44,682 bases of DNA from assembly GCF_009733865.1 (NCBI RefSeq), contig NZ_WOFB01000029.1:1-44682 (forward strand). Direction: 5' to 3'. Both the position numbers and the translations under genes were made by a program. This document shows positions 41,878 to 44,682 of this stretch, piece by piece. Under the pieces are notes generated by a model that saw only the letters and a program-made list of their open reading frames with translations, did not search any database and had not been told where the DNA came from. Position 1 is the first letter of the stretch. Every line of letters starts with the position of its first letter. Source of the stretch: Oceanobacillus salinisoli. GTDB lineage: Bacteria; Bacillota; Bacilli; Bacillales; Amphibacillaceae.

Positions 41878-43170
41878 TTAGTTTGGTCTTGATATGAGCA
41901 AGCTAGCGTCCAAATAGCCATGACCTTGAGCATTAGGGGAATTGCCTATATCTTCACATGCATTAATTAGCCTTTCTTTTATTTCATTCGGAGTAAGGTT
42001 TGGGTTTCGTTCTAAAAGCTGTGCAACTACGCCAGCACATATTGGGGTAGACATAGAAGTTCCAGAAAGTGAGAAATAGTTCGAGCCAACTCGTGCATAT
42101 TTATTCGTTCTGTCTAGATAAGAATTTGGTGCGCGTAAGGAAATAATGTTTTCACCGGGCGTGATTAAATCAGGCTTTGTAATGCCATCAATAGTTGGCC
42201 CTCGGCTTGAGAAGCTGGCTACGGTATCATCAGTTCGATTTAAAGTATTTTGCTCATTAGCTGCGCCTACTGTAACTACTTTTGGACTGATCCCAGGACT
42301 GGCAATAGTGCCTTGGGATGGACCAGAATTACCTGCTGCTACACATACGGTCATTCCACGGTCCCAAGCAGCCTCAACTGCCCTTACGACAGGATCATTT
42401 TCAGCAGACTCTACAGCTGTGGAACCAAGTGATAAGGATAGGACATCTATACCTAATGTAGATTGATTTTGAATACACCATTCGATACCTGCTATAACAG
42501 TAGATAAGGAGCCCGCTCCTATATTATCTAGTACTTTTACTCCAACGACATTTGCTTCTGGTGCAGGACCTTGATAAGCTCCATTTGATAAGGAACCATT
42601 TCCGGCAGCATCCCCAGCACAATGTGTACCGTGACCATTATCATCATACGGTGTATTGCGGTTATTAATGAAGTCTTGAAAGGCAACAATTCTATTTTCT
42701 AAATCCTGGTGAGGGTGTATCCCTGTATCGATGATAGCAATGGTAACATCTTTTCCAGTTAAACCAGATTGTTTTAATTGGTCTGCACGAACAGCGGGGG
42801 AGGCAACATCCAGTAGTGCATTAACCCTTCTGTCATAATGTATTTTTTTGATGGATTTGCATTGATTGAGTAAACTTTCGATGGTTTCGACGGACATTTT
42901 AGCAGAACAACATGAAATAGAAGATAATTCGCGGAAGTTACTGCATTTGGAGTTTTTAACATCATTTATTCCAGTTTCATATAAATCGGGCTCAAATTCT
43001 ATTAATACTGAAAGCTTTTTTGCTTTTTTACGAATACGCTCAAAGGTACTCTGGAAGAAACATGGGATGAATCGGAAAGGCCGATAAAATTTCACGAATT
43101 CCCGCTGAATCTCTTTATCTAGCTTTTGCCCATTCTTTCTAACTAATTGAATCATAGAAAATTCTAGCAT
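41878..43170 (-). CDS. aprX: AprX-type intracellular subtilisin-like protease
   Basis: A 430-residue S8 serine protease with the full triad: Asp148 (AIIDTGIHPH), His180 (NGHGTHCAGDAAG) and Ser372 (SLSGTSMSTP), with oxyanion Asn281 (AAGNSG). The N-terminal 140 residues match the AprX prodomain pattern (MIQLVRKN, FYRPFRFIPCF, LSVLIEFE, CCSA). There is no signal peptide, consistent with cytoplasmic AprX, which is expressed late in growth in B. subtilis. ATG 43170 is chosen because GAAAGGAATGG lies before it; the longer open frame adds an unrelated hydrophobic stretch. Monocistronic. Confidence 0.95.
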   Translation of the reverse strand: MLEFSMIQLVRKNGQKLDKEIQREFVKFYRPFRFIPCFFQSTFERIRKKAKKLSVLIEFEPDLYETGINDVKNSKCSNFRELSSISCCSAKMSVETIESLLNQCKSIKKIHYDRRVNALLDVASPAVRADQLKQSGLTGKDVTIAIIDTGIHPHQDLENRIVAFQDFINNRNTPYDDNGHGTHCAGDAAGNGSLSNGAYQGPAPEANVVGVKVLDNIGAGSLSTVIAGIEWCIQNQSTLGIDVLSLSLGSTAVESAENDPVVRAVEAAWDRGMTVCVAAGNSGPSQGTIASPGISPKVVTVGAANEQNTLNRTDDTVASFSSRGPTIDGITKPDLITPGENIISLRAPNSYLDRTNKYARVGSNYFSLSGTSMSTPICAGVVAQLLERNPNLTPNEIKERLINACEDIGNSPNAQGHGYLDASLLISRPN

Positions 43171-43741
43171 TTGTATACCATTCCTTTCTAATTTTGGTAT
43201 ACAGTAATATACGAAATGGATTCGACTTAGGAATAATTCATTCGTATAGAGAAACGAAAAAAGGCTCAATTACTAGAATAGTAAACCTACATTTTAAATG
43301 ATTTATCTAGTAATTATAATATTGGGGTAAAAAATCCATTTTAAGATATAACAAAAGGGGGAAAATCCAGTATGCTATGCAAGGGTTTTAATATTTTGGT
43401 ATATTGTGTGGAAGATTGAAGTTCCCACAGGACAAGGAAAACATCGGCGGCATTATAGCGCACGCAGAAAAAGTGATTATCTTGTCAAGGAAGTGGTTTT
43501 CTTCCGAGGAGGATGGAGTGTTGCCTATGGTATACGGCTGCCCGGAGTAGAAGCGGGTGGTGCACAATACTAATTCGCTATTTATGTATTAACTGACAAA
43601 AACAACAAATCTTTTCCTTGGAACGAGTAAAACAGTATAAAAAAAGAAAATCCGAACTGCTTCAAATTCTAAAGGAAGAATTTGAAGCATCATTCGAATT
43701 ATCTTACTAAAACACTTTTGTCTCTCCCAGCCCTTTTTCTT
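43171..43741. repeat. Intergenic with repeat B fragment (B4) and repeat C copy (C3)
   Basis: At about 43485-43590 GAAGTGGTTTTCTTCCGAGG and GGAGTGTTGCC match the right arm of B2 at 41546-41580, in the same orientation. At 43635-43738 a minus-strand copy of family C is found (ends AACACTTTTGTCTC and CCCAGCCC on the plus strand). No gene lies in this region; 43171-43370 should hold the aprX promoter, which I could not pin down. Confidence 0.7.
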
Positions 43742-43912
43742 TTACTCTCCGTCCTTATGTAAGGTGTCTAGTTTTACTGATATATCCTTCAGTATTCTAT
43801 TCCGTTCTTTTGCAGCATTAATGTGACTAATGGCAAACCAAATAACGAATCCGACGACTGCTAGGTAAATAATAATCATAATAAAAAGCGGTAATAGCGC
43901 AATCGCTTCCAT
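43742..43912 (-). CDS. Small single-pass membrane protein
   Basis: A 56-residue protein with one N-terminal membrane helix (about 4-31, LLPLFIMIIIYLAVVGFVIW) and a charged tail (NAAKERNRILKDISVKLDTL) likely to form a short coiled helix. AAAGGAG lies 9 nt before the ATG. Family unrecognised. Confidence 0.65.
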   Translation of the reverse strand: MEAIALLPLFIMIIIYLAVVGFVIWFAISHINAAKERNRILKDISVKLDTLHKDGE

Positions 43913-44022
43913 TTAAAAAAACTCCTTTCTTTTAATTGTTTGAAAAATAATACCATCCCTATATATGAATAACTCACTTCGTCAATATATTCAAAGATTT
44001 TTCATAAAATATTTGAATTGAT

Positions 44023-44051
44023 TTGACAAATTTGTGAACAAAGTGAATAAT
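44023..44051 (+). promoter_or_regulatory. Promoter of small membrane protein gene
   Basis: TTGACA and AATAAT separated by 17 nt, about 23 nt before the ATG at 44075. Confidence 0.6.
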
Positions 44052-44074
44052 ATATAGAAAGAGGGGGATTGGAT

Positions 44075-44293
44075 ATGTTGGAAACGAATTTTCGTATTCT
44101 TAACGTTACAAAGTATGTTTGTGCAACGATCATTACACTGGGTACCATATTATTTATATATGGTTATGCAAGCGGTTTCTCTAATGTTGTCGGAATTGGC
44201 TATGGAACTGTAATGGGTGGAGTATTCATTTTTATCATGGGGCTGTTTTTGGCAGCAACTGGTGAGATGCTGGAAAGGAAGAAAAACGGATAA
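44075..44293 (+). CDS. Small two-helix membrane protein
   Basis: A 72-residue protein with two membrane helices (about 12-32 and 40-62), Gly-rich between them, and a charged end (EMLERKKNG). ATG 44075 is placed 7 nt after GAGGGGG; an in-frame TTG two codons upstream is less well placed. Family unrecognised. It has its own promoter and terminator. Confidence 0.65.
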   Translation: MLETNFRILNVTKYVCATIITLGTILFIYGYASGFSNVVGIGYGTVMGGVFIFIMGLFLAATGEMLERKKNG

Positions 44294-44319
44294 ATGGTTG
44301 GCGACAATAATATAGTGCA

Positions 44320-44359
44320 AAAAAAGGCCATCCAAAGAAGAATTTTGGATGGCCTTTTT
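44320..44359 (+). terminator. Terminator after small membrane protein gene
   Basis: AAAAAGGCCATCCAAA and TTTGGATGGCCTTTTT form a 16-bp perfect stem around GAAGAAT. It could act in both directions. Confidence 0.92.
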
Positions 44360-44390
44360 CAAAAGATAAGAAAGTATAAATTTGCGCTTT

Positions 44391-44594
44391 GATGTCTAGC
44401 TCCATCGCCCTGCTACTAGCGGACTTCCCTCACCTCAGTACGATAAGTCAACATCGACTCACTCCGTTCGTCGTGTTTCCTTTATCTCCTACGGGGATTG
44501 TTTGGCTAAAACCGCCGCTTTGCACGGCAACACCGAACCACCTGGCATGGCCAGGCACAGTCCGTACGTCGCTAAACGGGCGCTTGCGCTTTTC
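44391..44594 (+). repeat. Repeat family A, copy A3
   Basis: A roughly 204-bp copy with diverged 5' part (CTAGCTCCATCGCCCTGC) and the common 3' end GCTTGCGCTTTT. It contains module 2 of A2 (CCACCTGGCATGGCCAGG) but not module 1. Confidence 0.88.
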
Positions 44595-44603
44595 TCATCA
44601 TGA

Positions 44604-44682
44604 TTAATTATAAGCCCAAACCATTGCCAGTAGGGAACCGAAAATAGTAAATAAGGCTATGATAACTCCATAAAATGTACTT
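44604..44682 (-). CDS. C-terminal end of a membrane protein (partial)
   Basis: On the minus strand the last 26 codons read hydrophobic residues STFYGVIIALFTIFGSLLAM then VWAYN and TAA. The gene enters from beyond the window edge, so its family cannot be named. Repeat A3 begins 10 nt past its stop codon. Confidence 0.55.
   Translation of the reverse strand, partial: STFYGVIIALFTIFGSLLAMVWAYN

Overview
The window is low-GC DNA from a spore-forming member of the Bacillaceae, most like the Oceanobacillus/Virgibacillus/Lentibacillus group. The pointers are sporulation-type genes (SleL, SpoIID/LytB domain, SleB-type hydrolase, YjcZ peptides, a coat-like protein), B. subtilis-type genes (AprX, YjaZ, C-terminal-cysteine Fnr), AGGAGG ribosome binding sites, lysine and SAM-I riboswitches, and several intergenic repeat families. 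Genus assignment is inference. No phage, IS transposase, CRISPR array, rRNA or tRNA was found.

Layout. 1-970: repeats and a decayed gene end. 970-9270: cell-wall/spore-cortex block: SpoIID/LytB-domain protein, SleL, an operon of a seven-LysM protein, a GH18-LysM-PG-binding protein and a small secreted protein, then a convergent SleB-type hydrolase. 9659-11842: MgtE magnesium channel and a YcgL-type nucleotidyltransferase. 11843-12804: repeat cluster. 12805-16490 (minus strand): AGCS sodium/amino-acid symporter and YtcJ-type amidohydrolase, apparently one transcript under a well-matched lysine riboswitch, which is an unusual target pairing. 16809-20591: YbaK-type tRNA deacylase, a sensor-STAS protein, HMG-CoA lyase and an XRE-cupin regulator that lacks a normal start codon. 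21422-25995: a GIY-YIG-like small protein, a SAM-I riboswitch with metNIQ, and an Fe-ADH family dehydrogenase.

26286-27368: remains of a ba3-type cytochrome oxidase operon. The FNR/CRP-type operator centred about -41.5 and the subunit IIA gene look intact, subunit II is frameshifted and truncated, subunit I is gone, and a downstream membrane gene is broken. A ctaB-like (heme O synthase) relic lies about 10 kb away at 37546-37828. Together they suggest loss of an accessory oxidase. 28720-37407: a nearly complete molybdenum cofactor cluster (moaA-moeB-moeA-moaE-moaD-mobB, mobA-moaB-modA-modB, moaC) with an oxygen-sensing Fnr gene in the middle. No molybdoenzyme and no modC are present. 37866-41038: small sporulation genes (two YjcZ peptides, YjaZ-type zinc protease, coat-like protein, DUF1360 protein, two tiny basic/polar proteins). 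41878-44682: AprX intracellular subtilase, small membrane proteins, and the 3' end of a membrane-protein gene cut by the window edge.

Intergenic space is rich in dispersed repeats: family A (modular, ends in a GCTTGCGCTTTT motif, four copies), family B (inverted pairs), family C (GGGACAAAAGTGTTTTAG end), a 103-bp tandem GTTGATAT array and a 30-bp GGTGCC element. The best candidates for something not yet described are the lysine-riboswitch amidohydrolase/symporter unit and the N-terminal cytoplasmic-plus-membrane domain shared by the LysM and GH18 proteins.
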